Positions 32,630-42,190 of a stretch of 46,328 bases of DNA are shown here, in pieces. Both the position numbers and the translations under genes were made by a program. The stretch is from positions 1 through 46,328 of the forward strand of contig CALUUX010000053.1 in the NCBI GenBank assembly GCA_944324085.1. Direction: 5' to 3'. Under the pieces are notes generated by a model that saw only the letters and a list, made by a program, of their open reading frames with translations, was not told where the DNA came from and made no database searches. This DNA is from an uncultured Mailhella sp. Lineage in GTDB: Bacteria > Desulfobacterota > Desulfovibrionia > Desulfovibrionales > Desulfovibrionaceae. The number at the start of each line of letters is the position of its first letter. Position 1 is the stretch's first letter.

Positions 32630-33281
32630 ACGCTTTCTCCATGCGTGACGCGCTGAATGAGTGAACGGCGCATTATATTCTTGAGGCGCGCGAACGCTTC
32701 GGAACCGCGCGCAAAAATCAGCCGACGGACGCCGCGCCTCAACGACGAGACCGTCCCGGACGAGACCATCCCGCATCCGTTTCAAGGCCGCTTCCCGACC
32801 CGGACGACAGCCGAACCCGGACCGCGGCCGCGCCGAACGACGCCCTCGCGAAACCGAAAGCCCGCGTCGCATAAGGAAGAAGCCCGGCGCTAGCTTCCGG
32901 GCTTCTTTTAGAAGAGGCAGCTCGACTGCCCTTTATCTAAACTCCCCGTAAAGGAGAGATTTCCCACGGCGGGAACGACGGAGCGGACGCGACGCAACGC
33001 CGCGCGAATCCGCGGCCGCCTCTCCTCCCGGAAAAGCCAAACCGAACCGCGCGACATCGGACTTGTGTCCAAGATTTTCCCATAGCGCATTTTTTTCGCG
33101 CTGGCAAGCGTTTTCTCTCGACCGCGATCCTCACCGTCCGTCGCGGCCGCGCGTCGGGCTCCGAACGGCGCGGGACGAACTTCGCGGACGCCCGCTCCGC
33201 CACCCCCGCGCCCGGCCCCGCGATCTTCGTTCCCCCTCCCGCCGCAACGTGCCGAAAACGCCGGGAAATCCCCGCTTCCCC
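32630..33281. other. gene-free stretch upstream of the FMN riboswitch
   Basis: About 650 bp without a convincing gene. It contains the hairpin terminator at 32877-32910 and otherwise GC-rich sequence; the one short plus-strand frame (32657-32893) has a background-like Arg/Pro-rich translation. Confidence 0.55.
32877..32910 (+). terminator. rho-independent terminator, parent transcript unknown
   Basis: AAGAAGCCCGG (32877-32887) pairs perfectly with CCGGGCTTCTT (32897-32907), followed by TTA. It would end a plus-strand transcript arising between 32630 and 32870, where I see no gene. Confidence 0.75.
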
Positions 33282-33309
33282 TTGACATGGGCCGCGAGGA
33301 TATTAAAAA
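33282..33309 (+). promoter_or_regulatory. promoter of the FMN riboswitch/ribBA transcript
   Basis: A perfect TTGACA (33282-33287) is followed after 16 bp by TAAAAA (33304-33309), just ahead of the riboswitch. Confidence 0.55.
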
Positions 33310-33313
33310 ATAC

Positions 33314-33453
33314 AGGAACTCTCAGGGCGGGGTGCAAGTCCCCACCGGCGGTGATCCGGCCTCGGCCGGAAGCCCGCGGGCGCGTTTTCAAGGGAAAAGC
33401 GCAGATCCGGTGAAAATCCGGGGCCGACGGTAACAGTCCGGAAGAAAGAGAAT
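33314..33453 (+). promoter_or_regulatory. FMN riboswitch (RFN element)
   Basis: The conserved RFN blocks occur in order: CTCAGGGCGGGGTGCAAG, CCCCACCGGCGGTGAT, AGCCCGCGGGCGCG, GCAGATCCGGTGAAAATCC, GGGGCCGACGGTAACAGTCC and GGAAGAAAGAGAATGG. It senses flavin mononucleotide and normally shuts down the gene downstream when FMN is plentiful. The sequence between it and the start codon (33454-33541) may carry the expression platform; TCTCGCCTCAGTCTCGC and CTCCTCTCTCC could pair with or expose the GGGAG site before the ribBA ATG, so control may be at translation. Confidence 0.96.
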
Positions 33454-33541
33454 GGATCTCTCGCCTCAGTCTCGCTGAAGCACTCTCCTCTCTCCTCTCG
33501 CCTCTTGCGGCCCTGATGTGGACATCTCCAGGGAGTTTGTC

Positions 33542-34774
33542 ATGCGTCAGCTATCTTCTCTTTGCTCCATCGAACAGGCCATCGACGACATCCGCGCGGG
33601 CCGCATGATCATTGTCGTGGACGACGACGATCGCGAATGCAGCGGCCATCTGGTCATGGCCGCCGAACGCGTGGACGCCGAAGCCGTCAACTTCATGGCC
33701 CGTCACGCCTGCGGTCTGATCTGTCTGGCTCTCTCGCCGGACATGGCCGACAGGCTTCATCTTCCGCTCATGCCTTCCAACGGCGCGGGCCGCACGCCGG
33801 CCTTCACGGTGTCCATCGAGGCGCGCGAAGGCGTGACCACGGGCATCTCCGCCGCCGACAGGGCCACCACCATTCGCGCCGCCGTGGCCGACGGCGCCGG
33901 CCCGGATTCCATCGTCACGCCCGGCCACGTCTTTCCGCTGCGCGCCCGCAAGGGCGGCGTGCTCACCCGCGTGGGCATAGCCGAAGCGGGCGTCGATCTG
34001 GCGGCCTTCGCGGGTCTGCGCCCGGCCGCCGCCATCTGCGAAATCCTCAAGGAAGACGGCTCCGTGGCCCGCATGGACGATCTGGAACTGTTCGCGGAAC
34101 GCCACGGTCTGCGCATCGCGGCCATACGCGACATCATCCGTTACCACATCCGCTACGGCAAACTGGCCGTGCGGCGCGTGGCCGAAGCCAACATGCCCAC
34201 CAAATACGGCACGTTCCGCATCATCGCCTACGAAAGCGACGCCTCCGCCGACACCCACGTGGCCCTCGTGAAAGGCGACGTGGACGAACGCGTCGATCCC
34301 TCGCCGGTGCTCGTGCGCGTGCACAGCGAATGTCTCACCGGCGACGCCTTCGGCTCGCTGCGCTGCGACTGCGGCAATCAGCTCGCGGCCGCCCTCATGC
34401 AGATAGAAAAGGAAGGCCGCGGCGCGCTGCTGTACATGCGTCAGGAAGGGCGCGGCATCGGCCTGGCCAACAAGATCCGCGCCTACGCCCTTCAGGAACA
34501 GGGCTACGACACCGTGGAAGCCAACATCAAGCTCGGTTTCGCGCCGGATCTGCGCGATTACGGCGCGGGAGCGCAGATACTGCGCGATCTGGGCATCAGC
34601 CGCCTGCGGCTTATGACCAACAATCCCCGGAAAATCGTGGGCCTGGAAGGCTACGGCATTGAAATCACCGAGCGCGTGCCTCTGGAAATCGGCCTGTGCG
34701 CCGTCAACGAACATTACATGCGCACCAAGCAGGAAAAAATGGGGCACATCCTCCACTTCGGCAAGAAAAAATAG
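33542..34774 (+). CDS. ribBA: RibBA: GTP cyclohydrolase II with altered DHBP synthase domain
   Basis: 410 residues from the ATG at 33542 with GGGAG upstream, directly under the FMN riboswitch. The C-terminal GTP cyclohydrolase II half (about 215-405) is intact: [18 protein letters not shown] with zinc ligands Cys264, Cys275 and Cys277, [23 protein letters not shown] and LMTNNPRK. It makes the first riboflavin intermediate from GTP. The N-terminal DHBP synthase half (1-205) keeps the fold markers [21 protein letters not shown] and [11 protein letters not shown], but the usual DREN-E-G-D loop reads DRECSGH (Ser34, His36) and the usual GHTEA reads GIAEA (Ile146, Ala147), removing an acidic residue pair and the metal-binding His. 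The RibB activity is therefore doubtful. No other rib gene is nearby. Confidence 0.93.
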   Translation: MRQLSSLCSIEQAIDDIRAGRMIIVVDDDDRECSGHLVMAAERVDAEAVNFMARHACGLICLALSPDMADRLHLPLMPSNGAGRTPAFTVSIEAREGVTTGISAADRATTIRAAVADGAGPDSIVTPGHVFPLRARKGGVLTRVGIAEAGVDLAAFAGLRPAAAICEILKEDGSVARMDDLELFAERHGLRIAAIRDIIRYHIRYGKLAVRRVAEANMPTKYGTFRIIAYESDASADTHVALVKGDVDERVDPSPVLVRVHSECLTGDAFGSLRCDCGNQLAAALMQIEKEGRGALLYMRQEGRGIGLANKIRAYALQEQGYDTVEANIKLGFAPDLRDYGAGAQILRDLGISRLRLMTNNPRKIVGLEGYGIEITERVPLEIGLCAVNEHYMRTKQEKMGHILHFGKKK

Positions 34775-34993
34775 GCGTCCCGCGCAACGCCTCGCTCCGC
34801 TCCCCGCGGACGAAATCCCGGGGACGGTTCGGCGCGCCGCCGTTTCCGCGGAACGCCAGCCTCCCCGCGGCGCGACCCCCCGCGAAAAAACGCGGACGCG
34901 CCGATCATCAAGGAAAAAACCGCGCCTTTCCGCGGCGCGGGCAGCGCGGCCCCTGAACGCGCGTCAGGACGCCGCCGGTTTCAAGGAGATTTC

Positions 34994-35758
34994 ATGGATA
35001 TCATCGCCCTGAACAACAAAAACTGGGAAGAAAAAGTTCGGCAGAAAAGCCCCTGGACCGTTCCCGTGGATGGAGAAGTCATCGACAACGCCCGTCACGG
35101 CAACTGGTGCGTGGTGCTCACCGCGCAAAAGCCCGTTCCGGCCGCGTGGTTCCCGCCGATCAAGGGCAAGCGCGTGCTGTGCCTGGCTTCCGGCGGCGGT
35201 CAGCAGGGTCCGGTGCTCGCCGCGGCCGGCGCCGACGTGACCGTGCTGGACATTTCCGAAGCCCAGCTGGAACAGGATCGCTCCGTGGCTCGCCGCGAAG
35301 GTCTGGAACTGCGCACCGTGCGCTCCAGCATGACCGACCTGAGCATGTTCGAAAACGAAAGTTTCGATCTCATCGTGCATCCCGCGTCCAACATGTTCAT
35401 CCCCCACGTGCAGCCTGTCTGGAACGAGGCCTTCCGCGTGCTGAAAAAGGGCGGCGCGCTGCTGAGCGGCTTCATGAACCCCGCGTTCTACATGTTCGAC
35501 GAGGAACTGGAACGCCAGGGCGCGCTTCAGGTCAAGTATCCCCTGCCCTACTCGGACCTCGACTATCTGAGCAAGGAAGAGCTGGAACGCAAGGGCGACG
35601 CCGTGGAATTCGGCCACTCCCTGGAAGAACAGATTCAGGGACAAATCGCCGCCGGTTTCGTCATCACCGGTTTTTATGAAGACACCTTCGGCGGCGAACG
35701 CCTGCTCGACCGCTTCTGCCCGTCCCTCATGGCCACGCGGGCCGTCAAGCCGAGCTGA
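34994..35758 (+). CDS. class I SAM-dependent methyltransferase
   Basis: 254 residues with AAGGAG before the ATG. The Rossmann SAM-binding motif I is CLASGGGQQGPVLAAAGADVTVLDIS (about 63-88, with the acidic Asp that holds the ribose), followed by motif II/III-like LRTVRSSMTDLSMFENESFDLIVHP and the post-motif FRVLKKGGALLSGFMNP. It is of the ubiquinone/small-molecule type; no target-recognition domain is attached, so the acceptor is unknown. It is 219 bp after ribBA and appears monocistronic. Confidence 0.88.
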   Translation: MDIIALNNKNWEEKVRQKSPWTVPVDGEVIDNARHGNWCVVLTAQKPVPAAWFPPIKGKRVLCLASGGGQQGPVLAAAGADVTVLDISEAQLEQDRSVARREGLELRTVRSSMTDLSMFENESFDLIVHPASNMFIPHVQPVWNEAFRVLKKGGALLSGFMNPAFYMFDEELERQGALQVKYPLPYSDLDYLSKEELERKGDAVEFGHSLEEQIQGQIAAGFVITGFYEDTFGGERLLDRFCPSLMATRAVKPS

Positions 35759-36015
35759 GTCTTTTTCGCAGCCGCCGCGGACGCGCCTCAAGGTCGTCCG
35801 CGCCCAGAACTCGCGTCCCGTTGCCGTCGACCGTTCGCGGAAAACGGGACGCTTTTCTCGCGCAAGGCCCCGGACGATCGCCGTTCCGAGGTCGGCGCGC
35901 CGTTCGCGTCGCCCACGCGCTTCGCGCGCCCCGGACGCCCGGATGATCGCCGCTCCGGAAGACTCCCGGACGCGGCCGCCTTTTCACGATTTTTCAACTC
36001 CGTCGAGTGTGTTCC

Positions 36016-36900
36016 ATGAGGGTATCCAGCCGCGCCTTCGGCCATGCCGTGGCGTTGTTCACCATAGCGGTGTGGGGCGTCACGTTTGTCTGCACCAAGG
36101 TGTTGCTCCGAGATTTTCAGCCGACGGAGATCCTGTTTCTTCGCTTCGCCATGGCCTACGTCGCCCTGCGCGCGGCGAGCCCCGGCCCCCTGCCCGGCCT
36201 GACGGCGCGGCGGCGCGCCGTGACGGCGGCCGCGGGACTCACGGGCATCTGCCTCTATTACCTTCTGGAAAACATCGCTCTGGAACACACCATGGCCTCC
36301 AACGTGGCGGTCATTCTCACGGCCACGCCGCTGTTCACCGCGCTGGTGGCGCGTTTCGCGTTCCGCAGCGGCGAAAAGCTGGGCGCGCGTTTCTATCTGG
36401 GCTTTCTCGTCGCCATGACGGGCATTTGCCTCATCAGCTTCAACGGTTCGCGCCTGTCGCTCAATCCGGCGGGCGACGCGCTGGCCGTGCTCGCCGGCCT
36501 GGTCTGGGCCTTCTACGCCTGCCTCACCAGCGTGATGGGACAATGGGGCTGTTCGTCGTTGCAGATCACGCGGGTTACGTTCGGCTGGGGGCTGCTGTTC
36601 ATGCTGCCGTTTCTGGCGTTTTTCGGCTTCGACGGGAACGCGGAACGGCTGCTCCGTCCGACGAATCTGGCCAATCTGCTCTTTCTGGGCCTTGTGGCCT
36701 CGGCGTTGTGCTTCACCACCTGGAACATGGCCGTGCGCGCCCTGGGCACGGTGCGGGCCAGCCTGTACATCTATCTCGTGCCCGTGATCACGGTGGCCGT
36801 TTCCGTGGCCGCGCTGGGCGAACCGCTCACGCCGCTTTCCGCGCTGGGCACCGCGCTCACGCTGGCGGGGCTTTTTCTCTCCCAACGCGACCGGCGCTGA
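36016..36900 (+). CDS. EamA/DMT-family transporter
   Basis: 294 residues from the ATG at 36016 (a GTG at 36007 in the same frame is possible). Ten membrane segments in two five-helix halves, each an EamA domain: the first from about 10-135 (ALFTIAVWGVTFVCTKVLLRDFQPTEILFLRF) and the second from about 155-290 (AVLAGLVWAFYACLTSVMGQWG ... ASALCFTTWNMAVRALGTVRAS ... VPVITVAVSVAALGEPLT). The family exports amino acids, nucleotides or other metabolites across the inner membrane; the substrate is unknown here. It stands alone, with no neighbouring regulator. Confidence 0.9.
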   Translation: MRVSSRAFGHAVALFTIAVWGVTFVCTKVLLRDFQPTEILFLRFAMAYVALRAASPGPLPGLTARRRAVTAAAGLTGICLYYLLENIALEHTMASNVAVILTATPLFTALVARFAFRSGEKLGARFYLGFLVAMTGICLISFNGSRLSLNPAGDALAVLAGLVWAFYACLTSVMGQWGCSSLQITRVTFGWGLLFMLPFLAFFGFDGNAERLLRPTNLANLLFLGLVASALCFTTWNMAVRALGTVRASLYIYLVPVITVAVSVAALGEPLTPLSALGTALTLAGLFLSQRDRR

Positions 36901-36948
36901 ACCTGATCCGCGGTCACGCCTCGTCTCGCGGAAACGCGGGCCGGACGC

Positions 36949-36998
36949 AAAAAAAAACGCTCCGCCCTCCGGCCGTCACGCCGGAAAAACGGAGCGTT
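36949..36998 (-). terminator. terminator of the flavodoxin-fold gene
   Basis: AACGCTCCG (36956-36964) pairs with CGGAGCGTT (36990-36998), with an inner CCGGC/GCCGG stem. On the minus strand it is followed by nine U residues. Confidence 0.8.
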
Positions 36999-37120
36999 CG
37001 TCGCTGACCGTCGGCCCGCGGCGCGTCGGCAAAGGACGCGGAACCGCGCCTCGGAAAGAGCTCCCCGATCTCGGCGCAGAACGCCGCGGAATCCGGAGAA
37101 GCGGCGCGGGCCGGGAAGGA

Positions 37121-37741
37121 TCAGCGGATAAAGTTGGTGCGGATCACGGGTTCCGCTTCGGGCAGGGGCACGCCGGCGGCCTTGCCGGCCTCGAAGCAGC
37201 GGAGCATCCAGGCCATGTTGCGGGCCAGATAGCGCATGGTCTGAAGGCCTTCGACGTCCTGACGCACTTCATCCGGCGTGTTGCCGTGCACCTGGTTCCA
37301 GTAAATGGAGGTGACCACGGGCATATTGTTCATGCCGAAGTATTTGTTGATCTGCTCAAAGGCCGCGGAAGCCCCGCCTCTGCGGCAGCTCACCACGGCC
37401 GCGCCGGGCTTGTTGGCGAAGAGCTTGGAACCGCAGAAAAACACGCGGTCGAGAAAGCTCTCCAGCTGCCCGGACGCCGAAGCGTAATACACGGGCGAGC
37501 CGAACACGAAGCCGTCGAATTCGGGCACCAGGGCGAGAAACTCGTTCACCTTGTCGTCGCGGAAGCAGCGGCCCGTCTTGCGGCACGAACCGCAGGCCAC
37601 GCATCCCGCCACGGGCTGGGTTCCCAGCTGAAAAATCCGCGCGCCGACGCCCTGCTTTTCCAGTTCGGCGGCCACTTCCGAAAGAGCCGTCCAGGTGCAT
37701 CCCTTGGGATGCGGACTGCCGTTCACAAGAAGAACCTGCAT
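37121..37741 (-). CDS. flavodoxin-fold NAD(P)H-dependent FMN reductase
   Basis: 206 residues preceded by AAGGAGGAGAAA. The FMN-binding flavodoxin-like fold begins with MQVLLVNGSPHPKGCTWTAL (phosphate loop at about 7-16). A CVACGSCRKTGRCF segment (C47-x2-C50-x2-C53 and C58) is the cluster-like motif of iron-sulfur flavoproteins and of the FMN reductases common in anaerobes; FDGFVFGSPVYYASASGQLESFLDR is the typical flavin-contact loop. It reduces FMN-bound substrates or quinones, or acts in electron transfer under oxidative stress. An AT-rich palindrome lies just upstream of the ribosome binding site. No partner gene adjoins. Confidence 0.92.
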   Translation of the reverse strand: MQVLLVNGSPHPKGCTWTALSEVAAELEKQGVGARIFQLGTQPVAGCVACGSCRKTGRCFRDDKVNEFLALVPEFDGFVFGSPVYYASASGQLESFLDRVFFCGSKLFANKPGAAVVSCRRGGASAAFEQINKYFGMNNMPVVTSIYWNQVHGNTPDEVRQDVEGLQTMRYLARNMAWMLRCFEAGKAAGVPLPEAEPVIRTNFIR

Positions 37742-37764
37742 TTTCTCCTCCTTAACGTTGTTAA

Positions 37765-37778
37765 TTTTTAATTAAAAA
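37765..37778. promoter_or_regulatory. 14-bp AT palindrome upstream of the flavodoxin-fold gene
   Basis: TTTTTAATTAAAAA is a perfect palindrome 24 bp before the start codon in otherwise GC-rich sequence. It is a candidate operator overlapping the -10 region or start of transcription. Confidence 0.4.
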
Positions 37779-37956
37779 CGCGCCGCGCCGCTTTCCGCAG
37801 GGAAAAGACGGCGTTCCCGTCGCGCCAGGCGCGCCGTCGCCTCCTCAACGGGGAAGACCCTTACGCGCCGAAACGATGACGAGTCTTTGGCTTTCCGCGC
37901 AGGCGACGACGACTCGAAGGCGCGGAGACTCGCGATTTCCGCGTCGCGCAAAACAG

Positions 37957-37984
37957 AAACGGAGCCTGCGCGAGGGCTCCGTTT
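37957..37984 (-). terminator. terminator of grpE
   Basis: AAACGGAGCC (37957-37966) pairs with GGCTCCGTTT (37975-37984) around an 8-nt loop. On the minus strand it is followed by CTGTTTTG. Confidence 0.75.
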
Positions 37985-38006
37985 CGGAAAGAACGGGAAT
38001 GCGGCT

Positions 38007-38582
38007 TTATCGGGCGACGATGACGCGGGCCGGACGCAGCAGATGATCGTTCAGGCGATAGCCTTTCTGCATGACGCGGACGATGGAACCGGAATCCACG
38101 CCGTCGGCGTCTTCCTGGCCCACGGCCTCGTGGTCGTTGGGATCAAAGGGCTGACCGGCTTCGCCCACGGGGACGAGGCCGTGCTTTTTGAGCGCGTCGA
38201 GCAGCATGGTGCGGGTCATTTCGACGCCGACCATCATATTGCGGCTCTCTTCCGACTGCCCGCCGTACTGGAGGGCGAGGTCGAGATTGTCCAGCGTGGG
38301 AAGAAGGTCGGCGAGCACCTTTTCGGCGGCGTAGCGGGCCTGTTCCTCTTTTTCGCGCTGAACGCGCTTTTTGAAGTTGTCCATCTCGGCCAGCGCGCGC
38401 AGCTTGACGGCGTTGGCCTCGGCGGCCACATTGCAGGCGGCGCAGAGTCTGGCGCGGCACTCTTCGAGCTGTTCTTCTTCCGATTTTTCCTGAACGGGAG
38501 CTTCCCCTTCCGGGGCCTGCGCCGCGGCTTCGAGTTCCGGCTCTTCGTTCATGGTTTCGTTACGTTCAAATTCCTGACTCAT
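38007..38582 (-). CDS. grpE: GrpE, nucleotide exchange factor for DnaK
   Basis: 191 residues, normal length, with GGAGG before the ATG. Residues 1-35 are acidic and disordered-looking, 36-100 a long coiled-coil helix ending in the family core ALAEMDNFKKRVQREKEEQ, and 110-190 the beta-wing domain with LLPTLDNLDLAL, GVEMTRTMLLDALKKHGL, PFDPNDHEAVG and VMQKGYRLNDHLLRPARVIV. It releases ADP from DnaK in the heat-shock folding cycle. Neither dnaK, dnaJ nor hrcA is next to it; it lies downstream of holB on the same strand with its own promoter inside the end of holB. Confidence 0.97.
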   Translation of the reverse strand: MSQEFERNETMNEEPELEAAAQAPEGEAPVQEKSEEEQLEECRARLCAACNVAAEANAVKLRALAEMDNFKKRVQREKEEQARYAAEKVLADLLPTLDNLDLALQYGGQSEESRNMMVGVEMTRTMLLDALKKHGLVPVGEAGQPFDPNDHEAVGQEDADGVDSGSIVRVMQKGYRLNDHLLRPARVIVAR

Positions 38583-38609
38583 GAAAAGACCTCCAACAGT
38601 GGTATACGA

Positions 38610-38638
38610 AAAGTAGGAACGAAGAGGCCCTCTGTCAA
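38610..38638 (-). promoter_or_regulatory. promoter of grpE
   Basis: On the minus strand TTGACA (38633-38638) and TACTTT (38610-38615) are 17 bp apart, 28 bp before the grpE start. The -35 overlaps the last codons of holB. No CIRCE element is seen. Confidence 0.5.
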
Positions 38639-39597
38639 GACGGTCGACCAGCTCCCGCGATCCGTTTTCCCTCCCGCACCACGCGATACACGGCCGTGGC
38701 CATGGCGTCCAGCGCGAGAAGCGGATTCACCTGTGCCAGGAGCGCGTCCTGACATTCCACAAAAATTTCGGACAGTTCCAACAGCAGCTCGGCCGGCAGC
38801 GGGCGCAGCAGCGCGGCCAGTTCGCCGGATTCGCGGCCGGCCAGGCAGTCGGCCAGAGCCTTCTGCCCCACCAGCGTCACCTGCTGGGCCGCGGCGGCGT
38901 CGAGCGCGCCCCTCGCCTGGGAAAGATCGAACCAGCCGCGCCCCTCCGCGGCGAAACGCGCCAGAGCCCGTTCCCACGTCCGCATGTCCGGGGAAAGTTC
39001 GCGGCCGGTTTCGGGCCACGGCAGGGTCAGCACCCATCCGCGGGAAACGAGGGTCGGCAACAGCCGTTCCCGCTGCGGCGCGGTGAACACGAAACAGGTG
39101 TCGGGCGAAGGGTCTTCCAGCACCTTGAGCAGAGAATTGGCGGCTTCCACGCCCAGCGACTGCGCTTCGGCCAGCACGATGACCCGACGACGCCCGAAAT
39201 GAGGCTTTTCCCCCAGCACGGGACGCAGCGCGCGCACCTCGTCGATCTTGATGGAGCCGGCGCGCCCGTCGAGCAGAAAGAGGTCGGGATGCATGTCGGC
39301 GCCGAGGCGCAGGCAGGAGGAACAGGCCAGACACGGCTCGTCGCCGTCGCGTTCGCAGTTGAGCAGCGCGGCCCACCACAGGGCGAGCGCCACGCGGGAC
39401 GCGGCGTCGCCGCCTTCCAGATGCAGAAGCTGCGGCGGTTCCCGGCGCATGGCGCGCAGAAAGCCGCGCGTTCTCTCCAGCTCCGGGGTCAGCGCGCACG
39501 AAAAGGCGGCCCGCGCCTCGTCCACGCCGGGGAGTTTTTCCTCGGGCGCGGTTCTGCGCGCGGCCGCTTTGCCGCTTTCCTTTTTTCCCGCCGCCAT
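38635..39597 (-). CDS. holB: DNA polymerase III delta-prime subunit (HolB-like)
   Basis: 320 residues. After a Lys/Ala-rich N-terminus, the AAA+ domain shows LLHLEGGDAASRVALALWWAALLNCE in the Walker A position without a true GxxGxGKT loop, as expected for delta-prime, a zinc module (C82, C90, C93, C96 in LNCERDGDEPCLACSSC), DLFLLDGR, and the sensor-like EAANSLLKVLEDPSPDT and FVFTAPQRERLLPTLVSRGW. It is part of the clamp loader that places the sliding clamp on primed DNA. It starts one base after the purA stop codon and lacks an obvious ribosome binding site of its own, so it is likely coupled to purA. Confidence 0.88.
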   Translation of the reverse strand: MAAGKKESGKAAARRTAPEEKLPGVDEARAAFSCALTPELERTRGFLRAMRREPPQLLHLEGGDAASRVALALWWAALLNCERDGDEPCLACSSCLRLGADMHPDLFLLDGRAGSIKIDEVRALRPVLGEKPHFGRRRVIVLAEAQSLGVEAANSLLKVLEDPSPDTCFVFTAPQRERLLPTLVSRGWVLTLPWPETGRELSPDMRTWERALARFAAEGRGWFDLSQARGALDAAAAQQVTLVGQKALADCLAGRESGELAALLRPLPAELLLELSEIFVECQDALLAQVNPLLALDAMATAVYRVVREGKRIAGAGRPS

Positions 39598-39598
39598 A

Positions 39599-40973
<1,375 letters not shown>

Positions 40974-41146
40974 CCCGAAGCCGCGCCTCCCAGAACGCCG
41001 GAACGCGAAAGCCCGCGGGAAAAATCGCCGCCGGAACGGCCGCCGCGGACGACGCTTCCGCCCGAAGCCAGACCGGTTCCGACTCCCGCCGGAACCTCAT
41101 GGGGACCGCTCCCCTCGAACCCGACGCTCCCCCGCCGGGCCGGCGT

Positions 41147-42046
41147 TCAGTCCGCGTCGGGAAAGCAGTCGGGAAATTCGGCCCGGTCGCGGTCGAGTTC
41201 TTCCCGCATCCAGGCGAAGAACGCGCTCACGCGCGGCGTTCGGGCGGCGTCGGCCAGGCAGGCGGCCGTGTAGCGGCGTTCCACCGGAATGGAGGGAGAC
41301 CGCAACGCCGCAAGACGTCCGGCGCGCAGGTCTTCCACCGCCAGCAGCGAACCGGCCAGCACCGCGCCCCGGCCTTCCGCCGCCGCGGCCAGCGCCATGT
41401 AGGTGAACTGATACAGCGGCCCGTAACGCCGCGCGGACGCCATGCCCGCAGCCCGGAACCACGCGTCCCACGCCTGTTCCCCGCTCTGGGGAGAGCGCAG
41501 CAGCCTGTCGTTGCGCCACTCGCCCCCGCGTTCGCGCAGATACTCGGGACTGAACGCCGGAAACAGCCGTTCCCGCGGCAGCGGCAGGACAAAAAGCCCC
41601 GACGTGGGCGGCATGTCCCTCCGCACGATGACGTCCGCCTCCGGCCCCAGCGCGGGATGCCCCGGATGCGGCGCGATGCGGATGTCGATATCCGGATGCC
41701 GTTCGCAAAAGCGGCTCAGCCGCGGCGCGAGCCAGCGATTGGCGAAACTCGCCTCCGCCACCACCGACAGCGGCCCCACCCCGCGCCGCAGACGCGCGCT
41801 TTCCCGGCGCAACGCCTCCAGCGCGCCGCTCACCGCCTGAAAATACCGCTCGCCGTCCGGCGTGAGGCGCACCCCCGGCGAACGACGCGTGAACAGCGGC
41901 ACCCCAAGATAGTCCTCAAGATGCCGGATATGCTGACTTATCGCCGCCTGCGTGACGCAAAGTTCCTCCCCCGCGCGGGTGAAACTGCCCAGCCTCGCGG
42001 CGGCCTCAAACGCGGCGAGCGCGTTCAACGGTGGATTCTCGATCAT
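41147..42046 (-). CDS. LysR-family regulator, GcvA-like
   Basis: 299 residues. The N-terminal winged helix-turn-helix (about 6-65) reads LNALAAFEAAARLGSFTRAGEELCVTQAAISQHIRHLEDYLGVPLF, the GcvA/AmpR-like subtype; the effector-binding domain follows from about 90 to 295 (VVAEASFANRWLAPRL, DVIVRRDMPP, GAVLAGSLLAVEDLRAGRL). It is transcribed divergently from the AEC transporter, and a T-N11-A palindrome sits over its own start codon, so it very probably controls that transporter and itself in response to a small ligand, perhaps the transported compound. Confidence 0.95.
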   Translation of the reverse strand: MIENPPLNALAAFEAAARLGSFTRAGEELCVTQAAISQHIRHLEDYLGVPLFTRRSPGVRLTPDGERYFQAVSGALEALRRESARLRRGVGPLSVVAEASFANRWLAPRLSRFCERHPDIDIRIAPHPGHPALGPEADVIVRRDMPPTSGLFVLPLPRERLFPAFSPEYLRERGGEWRNDRLLRSPQSGEQAWDAWFRAAGMASARRYGPLYQFTYMALAAAAEGRGAVLAGSLLAVEDLRAGRLAALRSPSIPVERRYTAACLADAARTPRVSAFFAWMREELDRDRAEFPDCFPDAD

Positions 42047-42059
42047 AAGAAAAACTTAT
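42045..42059. promoter_or_regulatory. LysR-type operator (T-N11-A palindrome)
   Basis: ATAAG-AAAAA-CTTAT is a perfect 15-bp palindrome with the T-N11-A spacing typical of LysR binding sites. It overlaps the first codon of the LysR gene and lies 132 bp before the transporter start. Confidence 0.6.
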
Positions 42060-42190
42060 CCCGACCCACAAAAAATCTCGTTTGCCGCGCGGCTCGCTTT
42101 GCTGCATGGTTCCTTTTCTCGCGCCTTTCTCGCGGAAAGGTCAGAGCCAGACAAAAAAAACGGCGTCCGCGCGACGCCCGGAGAACATAT

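Noticed and set aside
32657..32893. Plus-strand 78-residue frame ending in the terminator at 32877-32910
   Set aside because: The translation is Arg/Pro-rich without any hydrophobic pattern and lacks a ribosome binding site. The terminator keeps the question open, so it is reported only as a finding.
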